The translations under genes were made by a program, and so were the position numbers. Shown here piece by piece: positions 32,230-45,021 of a stretch of 64,000 nucleotides of DNA. Below the pieces are notes generated by a model. The model was given only the letters and a program-made list of their open reading frames with translations, ran no database searches and was not told the origin of the DNA. Positions within the stretch are counted from its first letter, which is position 1. Every line of letters begins with the position of its first letter. This DNA is from Symbiodinium natans (taxonomy: Eukaryota > Sar > Dinophyceae > Suessiales > Symbiodiniaceae). Where the stretch lies: assembly GCA_905221605.1 (NCBI GenBank), contig CAJNDS010000280.1, positions 188,001-252,000 of the forward strand. The letters are read 5' to 3'.

Positions 32230-34610
32230 CTTGGGGTCCAGCGACTTGGGCGCTGCGGAATCACCATGCTCACGCGGATGCGCTGGGCCGGGCCGAGGCG
32301 GGTCGCGTAGCGTTGAAATTAAGTAAGTTCTAAACATGTCTTCAACTTTGTTTGTTTTTTCACAATTGTACTTGACAACACTCAAACAATACTTTAAACC
32401 GTTTCTTATACTGATTTAAATGTTGATATGTGAGCAAGCTGCCATGCTAACACAAACATGCATCGGAACGACATGTATCGCGTCTCAATCAACACTTGCA
32501 CGTGCAGTACTAGCCCTTCTACGCTAAATCTCCTACACCGTCCTACTGTCACAATACAAATTACCTAAGGAGGCTGTGGCTCCGTTTGATTTTTGTTTCG
32601 ACCGACGCCCTTGCTCTCTGCTTCCTGAACACCCATGTGCAGCTTGTACTGCTCCTACTAACCCCAAAAAAAGCTGCTCGGTTACTATGTTATGCTGTAC
32701 GTGTGACTGAAGCCCATGCCTGCTTCACCTTCAGCTCGAACTCCTCACGCCTGACAGAGGGGCATCTGGGCATGCTCAACGTGTATCCAAGAAGTACATC
32801 AATACGCGCCTCTTTTTGATTTCGGCGGCAGTGCGGCATCGCGGCCTCAGGAGTATGTACTATGTCTTTGCGCATGTAGGATGAAGATCAACCCCACCGA
32901 AAGTGTCTACACAAACATACAAGCACGCAACACGGTGTTGGCCTGCAGTGCAGCTGGAAGTATGGTGGAAGGATCGTCCCTGAGCTGAGGGTCTGACAGT
33001 CGCTGGAAGGCGTCGCGTGCCTCAAATGCGCCCGAGCTAATACCAAGGCTGCAAGGCACAACATGTTTACGTCCTCGTTCGAGTACCCCAGCAGAGGCCG
33101 GGCGTCGCACTATCCTGGCGCGCCCACGAAGCTTCGACAACTTTGCCTCGGGGCCGCAGGCTGGGATTTTCAGGGATTCTGCGACAAAAGCGATAAGCTA
33201 TGCCATCTATGCCGTCGCCGATATGTTCGCTTTTCCATTCAGATTTCCAACCAATGGTGAGAACACAATCAAGCCTTCAGAGGAAAAGACCTGAGGTGTG
33301 ACGGCTGGAGAAAATCAAACCTGTGTCTAGCCTTCGTGGCATTGAACTGTGTCTCGACCAGGTGTATGGCCTGGCAAGTAACCGACGACCGTGGAACTAC
33401 TGGTCTTAACATGTCCCAACAGAGAGCGAAACGATCCTCGAGAGGACGCGCAGCGCGCACACGAAACTCCAGACCCGATGGCCCTACTCCTGTGATTTCT
33501 GTGACTCCTGTGACTCCCAGCAAAATGGGCCCCAAAGCAAGCTGACTCACTTGGCTATACTTTTTGAGGCCTTGAAGTGATAGCTCACTGCCGCGCGCAG
33601 CTGACGCTCGGCATCATCTGCGACCAGACGGGCCTTGAGCCTTGGAGGACCCAGACCGAGCTCACAAACTGAAAGCCTGCTCGGATGTCAAAACACCAAA
33701 GCATCACAAAAAAGAACACCAGATCTCGTGGGGCCCGGACATGCTGCGTGACCGATTCTGGGCCACCTCCCATCTCTGGAAGTGTTGTGGGAGCTGCCAA
33801 GCAAGCCGCTCCTGTCCGAGGTGTTCTGGTGCGTTGGGGGAATCAAACTTCTGAACTTCCCCTCCAAGAAGCCCCCCCCCCACCCCTAAACAAAATGACA
33901 CCAGGAGAAGCAGTTCTAGCACCCTGCTCGCCTCCTGGCGCCACAGATCCTGGCTGGCCTCCCAGTCGGGCTCCTCATGCTCGGCATGGCTTCTTTGGGC
34001 CTACCTTCGGCTTTGGGGCTGTCAGCATGGTCAGGGCCATAGTTTAAGGTTCGGAGTTTTTGTTTGAACTTCAGGGTGGGCCTGAGTGGACACACGCGGG
34101 GAGCCGACCTGCCTTTAGATTTAGGGGCGCGCGCGCCCCATCTCGTGCTGGAGCTAACTGATCCCACCAACACCACCCTTTGGGAATGAGGGTTTGAGCC
34201 CCAACCATCCTTCCCCCGTCCCCCCCCCCCCCACCCCTCGACGACACGACGCTTTCAGGTGACTCTTCGGCAACCTCAACAAGCCCCATCATGCCCTGCG
34301 AAATATCGCAACCGCGAACTCTGCCAGCCTTGTACCAATCCCCCTGCGCTGGCGGCGTGGTGGATGGCACGACGAGAGGGACGCCTGCACCACATTGCTC
34401 TGGGAAGCCCTAGCAGCTAACTTGAATCATGAGGGTTTGGGCTGCTGGCTTTTATGATGAGGAAAGGATGGATTTGCTGACAGAAGGGAATCAGAGGATG
34501 CAGCATGCTGCGGCCTCGTATGGCACCCCACTCGCCATCCTTATACTGGACTGGCCATGTGTCCTGACCGGCATTTTCTATGAGAAAGGAAAGAAAACGG
34601 AGAGCACACT
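32230..34610. other. No confident gene; one exon candidate
   Basis: 32.3-32.5 kb is AT-rich. A minus-strand frame at about 34350-34250 reads GDWYKAGRVRGCDISQGMMG, LVEVAEESPESVVSS and could be an exon of the gene whose other exons lie at 34.6-35.2 kb. Several C-runs. Nothing else supported. Confidence 0.3.
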
Positions 34611-34628
34611 TCGAGCAAGCACTCACCA

Positions 34629-35225
34629 CTCGCCCGCATCCTCGTGCACTTGCGGTGGTTTTGGCACAGTCGATGTAGAGGGCGGAGGCAGGCCGTCCGC
34701 CGCAGCATCGATCTCGGGGTCAGGCTCTCCCGGCACAGCCTCGTAAGGAAGATCTGCTTCGGGCTCAGCATCGTCTGGCGGGGTTGTCGATGTGGAGTGC
34801 GTCGTTGTGGTTGCAGGTGTTTGCGAAACACTCGAAGTGGTCACAGAAGCTGTGGTTGCCCGGTGTGAAGTCTCAGGCGCACGGCCGAGATCCTCTGCTG
34901 GAAAGCCATCTACATGTCCTGGTAGAGAGCTCTTGTGCTTCTGGCAAGGAGTTTTCTTGGATTCGGGTCTTCCCTTGCGGTAGCTCTGGTCAGAGTCAGA
35001 GCCAGGGACAGCATCAGTAGAAGCCTCCAGCTTCTCCGCCAACAAAAGATGTCGCATCTCACCAGTTTCAGCGTGCTGTGCGTGCTCTTCACTTGCAAAG
35101 GACCTGTCCAAGAGTTCACAATACCCTCCACCTCCCTCCACCTCCCTCCAGCATGGGCTCACATGTCTGCCAAGTACTGCTCACAAAGAAGCTTTAGAAA
35201 CTCTGAAGCCACTAGCATTGCCAAA
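34629..35225 (-). CDS. Exons of an unidentified minus-strand gene with Thr/Ser-rich linker
   Basis: Three supported pieces. 35225-35175 ends MLVASEFLKLLCEQYLAD at donor GACAT|GTGAGC. About 35115-35072 (SFASEEHAQHAETG) has donor AACTG|GTGAGA. A long stretch from about 35050 to 34629 reads EKLEASTDAVPGSDSDQS, a basic KGRPESKKTPCQKHK, SRATTA-like T/S-rich sequence (SQTPATTTTHSTSTT) and an acidic part, ending at a strong donor GTG|GTGAGTG at 34628. At least one further intron is possible inside the last piece. No domain is recognised; the sequence looks like a disordered linker region. Confidence 0.5.
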
Positions 35226-35229
35226 GGAG

Positions 35230-38200
35230 CCTCTTGATCTGGATGCCTTAGATCCAAGCAGCCCATATTCCCTCACGTGATGCCCGAACGCCCGAATCAG
35301 TATGTAACGACAGCCAGCAAGGCAAGCCAGTCTCCAATACAATACGGTAGTCCTCCACTGAGCCTCACGAACAGCTTTCAGAGGACACGCTGAGGCTTGT
35401 GCCACCCTCCCGCCGATGGTGCTTCTTTGCCTTTGCTGAGCGATTTTGCCAAGGCCCCCTGCGAAATTCAATACAATACAGTGCCCTGCACTGCTGCACG
35501 ACCCAACTGCATCACAGGTGCATGCAGCACTGCATGCACGTGCTTGAGCTCCCCGAGCGCCCTCTGGTAGCGTTGCTCCTGGTCAAGACATTACCGATGT
35601 CTGGTTAAAGCACTAATGGTACACATTACAAATAATAAACGAAGCTAATGGTATCTTGTATTGATAGTGATAAACTAAAAATGTTCAAGGGTCATTCTAA
35701 TCTGGCCAGTCACCTGGCAGAAATTCATGGGTGCGAAATTGAACTGGGCTGTAGGTGAAAGTTTCTGAAAGCAGCATGCGCGGAACGACCTGTTCGAGGA
35801 CATCCTTCTTGGCCTGCTCCTGCCACGGCCATGTGTGGGCAGTTCTCAAACGGATGGTCTGTACTGGGGTACCCATACACAGATGCAAGTCTCGTTATAA
35901 CAGGAAAGCCAAAACGGGACATGATGTAGAGAACAGCCCATATAGTTGATGTGATCCTTGCCAACAGAGCACAGAGCCACGCAGATCGAAAAGGATGTGA
36001 GGTGCCATCCGCAGATTCAGTGTTGACTGTCGTGGCCACTTGCAGTGCACAGCCCGAGAGAGTCGGGCAAAAACATCGCCATGTTGTCGAGATCTGATTC
36101 CACCAGGCGTCTCAACTCCGGAAGCCCCAACCGCAATGCCAATCCCAACCTCAACCCTCCTAACCCTCCTGCCTCCAGCACCAATGTGGCGTTCAGCGCC
36201 CGCTGGCCTTGCATGGACTCCTGGGCGTGGAAGCGGCTCTGGGTTTGGGGGCTGAAAGGCTTGAGAGTTAACGGTCAAGAGAGTTTTGGTTTCTATAGGG
36301 CATGGTCATGGTCTCTCGTAACCCCAATTCCTAACCCCTGCACACAAACCCCTAATCCTAAACCGCTGAATTTCGGACATGAGTTGATTAGATTTCATGA
36401 GAACTTAAAACCATAAGTCCATTTAAACGGCGGAGTGAAGTCTTAGGATGGAGTCTCAGAGGCCCTAAACCATGAAATCCCATGAAATGACGCTTCAGGC
36501 AATCCGTCTGAGATTTCTTTCTTCGAAGTTCACGTTCACTCCAGAGAAGATGGCTGAAGTGAAGCTCTATGACTGCTTGGCTTGGTGACGACTGGGTGAC
36601 AGGTGGGCCTGGGATGACGGCTAGGCGCGGTGGAAGTTTCGGGTGCTAGGGTTTTCTGGCCTCCTGGATCCTGTCGACATGCACGCGCATGGTAGCGAGG
36701 AGCCTGCAAAGTGGGCAGCCGCCAGGCGCCAGGGGGGTTGAGGGCTTCCGGGTCGCAACAAGGATGCCTTGTTGGGTACCTTGAGAAAAAATGTAAGTAT
36801 CAGAAACATGTATATGTATATATGTATGTATATATATATATGTATGAAATGCATGTACATGCGAATGGCCCCGAGCCACTTCAAATCCCAGACTATTTCG
36901 AGCGGAGCTTGTGTGATCCGATGCCGCCTTCGCAAGTCCTCATTCTCGGCTGCGACGCCGCGTGCCTTGCAAAGGTTTCTTTCAAGAGGCGTCTTTCAAG
37001 AAGAAGCATCGAGGCTCTGTGAACAGATTCTACAAACGAAGAGGAGGGGATGTTCTAGTTGGATCATCTCTTTCGCCTTTTCTGGGGGGGGGTTTAGGGC
37101 ATCGGCTTGGGGCCGTTGATTGCGCTATTGGAGCTCTCCGAGCCTGCTGCGCGCTCTTTTTCTGCGCTCGAGCTCGTAGATTTCTTTGTGGCGCACACTG
37201 GTTGCGGCTGCAGAACTGCACAACGTGCGGCCTCTTTGTGGATCTGTTGCAAGCGCCGGCGGAGGCGGGAGCGCTCGCCGCAGCTATGTGCACCACCTAA
37301 GTATTGCCACTTCCGAGTATGGAGGGCAGACGAAGTTTATTTCCGAAACGTTCAAAGGGAAAGGATCCAATGGTACAGACATGTACAGACATCTCAGCCG
37401 CCGGCTCCCTGCGTCGGTTTTGTTAACGTCGTTGATTCGATGATGCCTTCGCGGGACTCGTGGAAAGTCACACACTGCCACGCCGCTACACCACCAACAT
37501 CCTTGACAGCGATGGCACTCGGTGAGGCCTCGCTTCATCCTCCACAGCCGTTATCCTGCAGCTCCACGGCCATGTTCAAGCATCTCAGGCTCCGACGTTG
37601 CGATGCAAAGACATGTTCATCCCTCCCCTAAGGTTCTTAAGGTTCCCTAGCTTGCCTCATGTTACCTCTATGCTTGCAACACTCCCCAGCTCTGACGCGT
37701 AAAGCTTCAGGACCCTAAAACACAGGGATGGCAGCCCCGACATGTTTGATGCGAGAACGACAACAATCACGAGGATCGCGACCCCGACCCCGATCCCTGC
37801 AACTGTCAACGCATAGGACACATGAAGACGGGTTAGGGCAGGACGGCGAACCGCAGCGAACCCATCCCTGTCAGCACCTTTCCACCCGACTCTTGACACG
37901 TGGGATTCGGCAACTACAGTTGCCGAGCTTGTGGATACTGAGGCGACGATAGCTGTGCCACCTCTTCAAGGTTCAGTCAGAGTGAGAGCCGTTGCTGGGC
38001 TCAAGCGTGCTGGGCATGCATATTAGGGCATGCAACTCCCAACCCAATTGCAACTGCAGGCAATCGATGGGAGACTGGGAAATTGTTCCTCTGAACACTC
38101 CAAAGACTCCAAAGGTCCAAGACACACCAACACCGAATCAAGCCGTGGCTTTGGATGTCCTTTTTCTCGACTGGGCCAGATACGTAGAAGCTTCAACCAC

Positions 38201-40380
38201 CTGACATGGGACTCAAAGCACCCCAAGGCCGAGGAAGTCGTCCTAGCTTCTCGCTCTGGGATCGCAGAACGAAAAACAGTGGAGTGGTTCGCTGGATGGG
38301 GCAGAAGAATCGTAGAAGGCAGTTGCTGTATGTGCCTCTGGCAGATCAACACACCCAGACTAGAACAGCACCTCAAATCTCCTTCAGAGCTTCGCTGCGG
38401 GGCTCTCGGCATGCGACTTGGGCAAGAGTGGAGGGGTCGGGGTTCAAGGCAAAGAGGTGACTTGACTTGACGTGACGTAAGGTCATGCTGGGATATGGGG
38501 GGGCAACCACGACAAACGATACCATCCATACGCATAAGGCAACAAAACAAAAGGGCCCTAGGATGCTTTGCCTCGGCGAGCTCCGAGAGAAGTTGGTCGC
38601 TGGTGCACTCCAGGTTGGTGGCCTTCAGGCCGGTGATTGAGTACTATTGTGAGTAATTGGGGGCTTCAGTGGCTCCAGTGGCCTCAGGGTTTAGCCAAAC
38701 TCTTCGAGGACTCGGCTTCAGGTTTCAAGATGTCGCAAATTTCTACAGGGGACCAAGGACGGCATGTTGTCGGCACTGCTGCAGCCCAATGCCACAGAAC
38801 AAGAGACATCACGTGCCTCAGCGCGTACCGTGGTGTTTTCAGTGCAGTCGGGCTCGTCGACATAGTCTCTTCCCTGCAGGGCACAAGACGGCATTCGCGG
38901 ACTCGCACCAATGATGGCTAAAGATTGGGGTTGATTTGGGGGGCCCACAGAACTTGAGAGAAAGCTAGGTCCCCAAGGTGGTGGAACTCAAAGGTCCCCT
39001 TCATGTGCTGTTTGGCAAGACAAGGAGGTTGTATGTAAACACTCCCCGCAAACTCCAAGGAGCTTTCGTAACTTTAAGATCAAGCTCAAAATCCCCCCCA
39101 AAAAAACAGCTCTTTGTCGGGAAGGTTCCAGTTCCAGCCTGTTTGAAGTTGCTTGTCGAGTTGGCGATGGAATCGTTTAGTCAAAGCTCCAAGAGCCCTC
39201 TGAACCCGGAATGTGTAACCCACACATATATGGGTAAGGCACCAGAACGCAACTCATCGCATTCCAGAGATATCTAGCCGAGCCAATACAGCAAATCAAG
39301 CACAACACACAAGCCACTCTCTTGAGTTTCAAGTTGCCCGGCCCACCTCAAATACCCAAACCTTCCTCAACGTTGGTTGACACCTGCGGGCCCTGCGTGG
39401 TAGAAGTCGGGTGCGTGCTCCGCAGTGTTTGTATGCTCTTTCTTTGAAGAGGACGTCCCAGCGCATCGTAATCCCGTGCAATTCCCGAGCCCAGTTCTGA
39501 CTCTAAATTGAGGGGTTTAGTATCAGCTCAGGGTTTGGGCGTGCGGCCTTCAGGGCTGCCATCTCTGCCTCCAAGAGCTGCAGGATCGCCAGGGGGCCTG
39601 TCAGAAGGCAAGGGAGCTGTGGGAGGGATAGGACCTTGTTAGGAGAGGTTAGGAGTTCAGCCTATGGTAAGGGAGGATTTGGAGTCCTGGGACCTAGCGC
39701 CATTCAATGCCTTCGAATGAACTGGAGAGGAATGCCTCTGAAACCTGGCAAGGCCCAAAAAAACCCTTGAGACCAATGACATGCCACCAGACTGTGCCTG
39801 TCAGGTTTGTCTGGCTGGAGCTTTCTGCCACTTGTTTGGCCTGCCAGGAAGGGGTCCAGCCTTTTGGGCGCAGGGCTCTGAAGTTGTACCGAAAGCACCC
39901 CATCAGGCCCCCCAAAAGCTTGTTATGGTTGATTACCGAAATGGCAATTTGGCTATTCTCCCACATCTACTCCGCATGACGCAAACACATCGACCATAGG
40001 CGGTTCAACACAGGGGTAGGGGCTCCTTTGGCCCCACCTCCACCCCCCCCCACCCACCCCCCCCCACACCCCCACCCACCCCCCAACCCTCCCCCCCTAC
40101 CCCTTTTTTCCCCCCACCCCCTACAGCCCAACCAAACCTGCTTCAAAGGTGGAACCCAAAGCCCTAAGTGAGAGCATTAGACCCACAGAGGCTCAAAACC
40201 TGGAGTGAAGGTTCTTGAGGGATTAGGGTTCTGGGTATAGGGTGTAGGTTTAGGGTTAGGAGTTTGGGATTTAGGGACTAGGGTTGAGGTTTCACGGGGG
40301 GGTTGCCTATGTTGCAACCTTACGCCAACCACTCCAAGAGTTCGAAGCCTCTGCCCCCCCATTCCCACAACACGTCCTCA
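35230..40380. other. Mostly unassigned, with two minus-strand exon candidates
   Basis: About 35880-35697 reads TIRLRTAHTWPWQEQAKKDV, LEQVVPRMLLSETFTYSPVQ and ends in a stop at 35697. A membrane-like frame precedes it (TSTIWAVLYIMSRFGFPVIT, about 35960-35890) but in another phase. About 39970-39740 reads NSQIAISVINHNKLLGGLMG, CFRYNFRALRPKGW, faintly like a C2 domain strand pattern. Neither is secure. TA-rich and CA-like short tracts near 36.8 kb; a C/CCA-rich stretch at 40.03-40.12 kb. Confidence 0.25.
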
Positions 40381-40389
40381 AACCCCCGA

Positions 40390-40455
40390 ACCCTGGTTTA
40401 GGGGTTTAGGGTTTAGGGTTTAGGGTGTCGAGTTTAGCGTTTAGGCTTTAGGGCA
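40390..40455 (+). repeat. Interstitial TTTAGGG tract
   Basis: Three to four consecutive GTTTAGG/GGTTTAG units followed by degenerate TTTAGCG and TTTAGGC units. Preceded at 40.2-40.29 kb by looser variants (GGGTTAGG, GTTTAGGG). Orientation is opposite to the CCCTAAA tract at 32.1 kb. Confidence 0.7.
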
Positions 40456-41134
40456 ACAACAATTTCCGGCTTTGAGGCTTGAGAGGTTTCGGGCCTCTTG
40501 GGTCGGCGGCCTGAGCCGGAGGCTCCTAAATCTCTCAAAGCCATTCTCTCTGGTGCCTGGTTCCTGACCTCGCGAACCAGAACCTGCTCCGCGCGGTGTC
40601 GCAGCAGAACATCGTCCTGAGTAGACTTAAGGAAATCTTATAAGGGCCCGCCGACAGGAACGCGAACGGATGTTCGGATGTTCATTGGGGCGACTTCTGG
40701 ACCGGTACGTCCATATCCATGCTTAAAACTGATATGGCCAAAAACCCTAAGAAGGGTCGCCTCTTCAGCGAGGGGACGTGGAGATGAAGAGACGAATGCC
40801 CCCACAGACGGAAAAGAAAAAGAAAGGCTGTGGATTCGGAGGAATGCGGGTCATGTGCAGATGGCATTCTGAAGACCAAGCAGCACTTGCCGTCGCAAGG
40901 CCACAGGTCACAAATGGCTCTAGTTCAGGTGCAGAAAGGCTCTTACTGTATACAGCATTGGGTGATAGAGGCGTGTGCATCAAGCTTGCTGTAAGGCTGA
41001 GTACCGGTGCACCCGAGGCATCTCCTGCAATATGCACTTCCCCCCATGAAGCCTCTGTCTGCTGTGCAACAGCAGCATGAAGCAGCAGCCACAACAAGAA
41101 GGCCTGACGCGGGATTACTCTGCAAGTAGGGTAC

Positions 41135-41179
<45 letters not shown>

Positions 41180-44100
41180 CTATATATAATTACCGTGAGG
41201 CATGGTCTTAAGTCAAGCTTCTGCACTTCAATGTTGGAAGAAAGCCCCGGGCTGGTTGCGGACCCTCATCCTTATTCATCTGGCGCCTGCACGCGCCGCA
41301 TCATGCCCGGGCGTAGCTAAACCTCGAGGTCGGGGAAATCAAGGGCAGAGGGGCTGAGGTTCGCCGGTCCTTAAAATTTCGTACATGTTCAAAACTACAA
41401 CCTCCTAAACCCCGAACCCTAAAACAAAAACCATGAAACCCACCGAAAACCTACGTAGCTTGAGATAGATCAGAAGGACCTTGAGGAGTCCTGAGCTCGC
41501 GACTAGATGGCCTTGCATGCGCCAGGCTCCATGGCTGACAGCACGGACAGGCCCAGGGCGTGCAGGGTTTTATAGGGCTGTTCATGGGTTTAAGTGGGCT
41601 TACATGAGTTTGCGCCGAAATTTAAGTGGCCTTCGGTGTGTGCAAGAATTCAGTGTGTACTCTGCACTCAACCCTGAACGGGTTCTAGAGTTCTGGGGCA
41701 TGGATCTAGAGCAGCATGCGGGAATCATCTGTGCCAAGGTTGAAAGTGGAGAAACCTGGCACGTTCAATGTTTCAACCTGAGGCAGGCAAGGGATTCCGC
41801 CTGCGCCTTGGGCAAGAAAGACAACCGAAGGCCGGGCATACGAGCAGTTACCTTACTGGCCCTAAGTTTTCCACACCTTTCCACGCAGCGGGCGTCCTGA
41901 TCTCAGCTTCTCTCTCGTGGCTGCTTTCCAAAACCCTGGACCACATTCCTTCTACTGATGCGCAGCTGGCGATCCTTTTTTGCTGTGTGGCAGTAGAACC
42001 AATGCCAAAGACATTCAGCTGGCAGAGCAGCCCACGCGTCTATGGAAAAAAGACGAGCTCTGGCCTTTCATTGACACTCCGCCCCCCCTACAAACATGGC
42101 GCAAAGTTTCTGATGTTGCTGCTGTCCTACACGAAAACGGCACACTAGCAAAGGCCACAACACGCTCCACCCCGGCGAGGGCCAGGATGGGAATCATTAG
42201 CTCAAGGAGGGTGGTCAGCGGCCTGAAGCATCCATGTAACGGACATGCAGTGTAGGCCAGGCCCAAGCTGTAGAATAAATAACACAAGGGCGAGCGGGGG
42301 AGCACGGGCACCCCTCCAACAACAACCATCCTGTGAAGCCCTGACACGCCAATCCCGTCTCAGAATCACATGCCCAGCTTCAACAAGTAGAACACTGTCA
42401 CTTCCAAGGCAAGCAGCACTCGTCAAGTCCACCTCCTCCTCCACGAAAGCGGAGCAAGCCGGATGTGGGACATGCAGCAAAAGCTCTCACGACACACTGA
42501 ACCCGAAAACTGAGCCGGTGTTGAAAGTTCCATGTGCTTCGTTGCAGTGCTGAACTTCATGCTTAGGCAGGTGCACAACTAAGTTCAACAAAATGTGCCC
42601 TCATCACCTTTGGAACTTGAAGCACTCTAAGATAGCGCGTTTCCCCCGCTGCTATCTCCCGCTTTCATACGTGTAGGAACTCTACTCAGAGTGAGGCCTC
42701 CGGTTCGGGACATGCCAACCTACAACTATCCGAAGGGTGTAGCGTTTCTCTCTTGCATCTTCCATCAGACCAGTGCTTGACGAAATCCCGCAGCACCCAC
42801 TCAAAATATCTACAACCAAGGCACCAAGATGCAAGTATTGAATCCCTGTAACTTGTGCCAACTTACCCGTTGCTTTGGCAGAGCTGCATTTTATTCCCCA
42901 GGAACAAGTATGTAGCGCTTGACTCAAGAAAGGGCAGCCGTTCCAAGTTACTCATTCACTGAGTTCACCTGGATTATTCCCCCAATCCGCCCCCCTCCCC
43001 GCCCCAATCCTGCGATTCACAAGAAGACCTTTGCCACAAAAAGAGCTACCCATGGATAGATAGATAGATAGAGGGAGGCAGACGGCACGCATGTCCATCA
43101 TCCGCATACCCCAATCCTAAACCCGAGCCCGAAATTTGTCAGCTCAAAACCCTGTGATGCTGTCCCCCCTCCGCCCTGAAGCTCCTCGGACAGCGTCTCA
43201 TTGGTACTGCTAGCCTCCAGCGCAGCATCCACTCTGACCATTGCCATCTAAGGGTTCGCATTTAAGGGCTACCGGGTTTGCAGACGCGCCATGCAACGGC
43301 TCGGGTAATCTGGCAGGTGTTCCCAAGCACGCCAAAAAGAAACGAAAGAATAACGTGCTGCAAAGTGCTGCCGAGCTCACCATTTCCTCGCGGGAGGGCG
43401 GGCGCACCACGAGCCTGGGAAAGTGCTTGCAACAAGTCCAGAAATAATCTCCTCGAGCCATTTCTGGGATTCCGTGATACCTCAACGACCTTAACGCCTT
43501 AATTCGCCTCGGCCTCCGGTCGACAGGCGTCTGGAACAGGCAGCCCAGGACCTGGGTCGTCCTTCCCCCCCTCTCCAACCATTCCCCCCATCTCACCACC
43601 CCTCCATCCCCCACAGGCGGGGGGCTCGACCCGCGGTCGATTTCATCTGCAACCTGGAACCTCCGAGGTGCACCGCTTGGACCAGCGACGTGCACGTCCC
43701 GTGGCTTGGCTCGGCTGCCAAGGCAAAACGTGAATGCGCTCTGGGAGGTCCAAATCCCTGGTAGCTCAGCAGACGGGCTTGAGCGGCTTGAGTGAATCGA
43801 GCTCTGAAGACGAAGGGCTCTGGGTTTGAGGGTTTGCGGGAAGCGCCTTCGGGATTGCTCAGGTTTAGAACCTTCCGGGATGTGGCGCAGGGCGGGAGCA
43901 TGATTGGGATAACTGGAAGTCCGAGCTTCCAGCCTGTCGGCATCATTGTCGCTGGTCATGTCGACCTGCCCATGCGTTCCCTGCGTTCTTGGCTCCAATT
44001 CTGTGGGGTTCGCTTTTGTTAAGAGAAAGGTCAGGGGTCGAGGCATGCAAAATCAAACTCGTTTGTGGGGGCCTCGAGATCAGCTTGCAAAGGCAGTTGC

Positions 44101-44300
44101 TTCGGCTGCCGCATGCGCTGCACCTTTGGGCAGCAAGACGTGGGATGACGGCGGGTTCAGAAGCGTCGCTCCACTGAGACGCCAGCCAAGGATTGCCTCA
44201 AGACTCAGCCAAGTCTTCGTGTCTAGGAGTCGCATTTCTCACAAGACTCCACCCTTTTGCATTCCAGCTGCACATCTGGATCCATTGTTGAGATCCGGGT
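40456..44300. other. Mostly unassigned; weak minus-strand exon candidates
   Basis: Minus-strand frames worth noting: 41090-40860 (LWLLLHAAVAQQTEASWGEV, then HIAGDASGAPVLSLTASLMH), possibly a signal-peptide exon without a visible ATG; 42470-42330 (FVEEEVDLTSAACLGSDSVL); about 42320-42130 (hydrophobic, LTTLLELMIPILALAGVERV); 42900-42690 (LAQVTGIQYLHLGALVVDIL). No family recognised. A 278-codon minus frame at 43210-44046 has proline/arginine-rich composition like non-coding GC-rich DNA. Confidence 0.25.
41138..41175 (+). repeat. (TA)n microsatellite
   Basis: About 19 TA units. Confidence 0.95.
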
Positions 44301-44815
44301 ATCAGCTCCTGAGCAGGGCACCAGTCGCTTCTCGGGCTTAAGGTTTGCCATGCGGTCCTGGCTTGCTCTTTGCGCTTCGCTCTCGTGTTGGAGAAGGCTC
44401 CTCGATCCGGCATTTGCGGCGTTGACTTCTCAAAGAAAGTTCGCACCAATGCACAGAGCTCCTGGGAGCTCATGACGAGCAAGGTGTCCTGAGAGGCGCT
44501 GTGAGATCGCAGCTTCGCCTGCGCGAAGCATGTGGCAGGGGCCTTTTAAAATCTTCAAAGCCTTTGTCAGGCCAAAATCAAGGGCATCCGCGCATTTCTT
44601 CGTTGCGCGTGCGAGCCCTACAATGTGCAGCCAATTGCTGGTTGTGGAGCGTGCAAGCCGAAACCTTGGCAAAGCAAAACCTTGAAGTGGTGAGAGGAAA
44701 GACCATTAGCTTGTCACTACTTGTTCGCAGCCCCCAGAACCCGGAGCCCAACTCCTGAAAACCTTCGCACGGAGCAATGTGGTGCATGCGGAGCATGCAG
44801 AGCCTCATCGAGCTC

Positions 44816-44986
44816 CTGCTGGAGGAGGCGGCCCGAGCTTTTCTCTTCCTCGCACACTGCGCTCGGGGGCTGTGGGAGCCGGTCTTTGAAGATTTCAGGT
44901 TCACAGTACGCGGACGATAACTAGACACAACCTCCCTTTTCTCTATTTGAATCGAACCGGCATGTTCACAAGTGAGTACGAGAGTC

Positions 44987-45021
<35 letters not shown>

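Noticed and set aside
35697-36039. Joining the membrane-like frame and the following C-terminal frame through a 22-nt intron
   Set aside because: An intron of that size is implausible and no other boundary fits both frames, so they are left as separate candidates.
43210-44046. 278-codon minus-strand ORF
   Set aside because: Pro/Arg/Ser-rich composition typical of random GC-rich frames, no domain, no ATG context or splice evidence.
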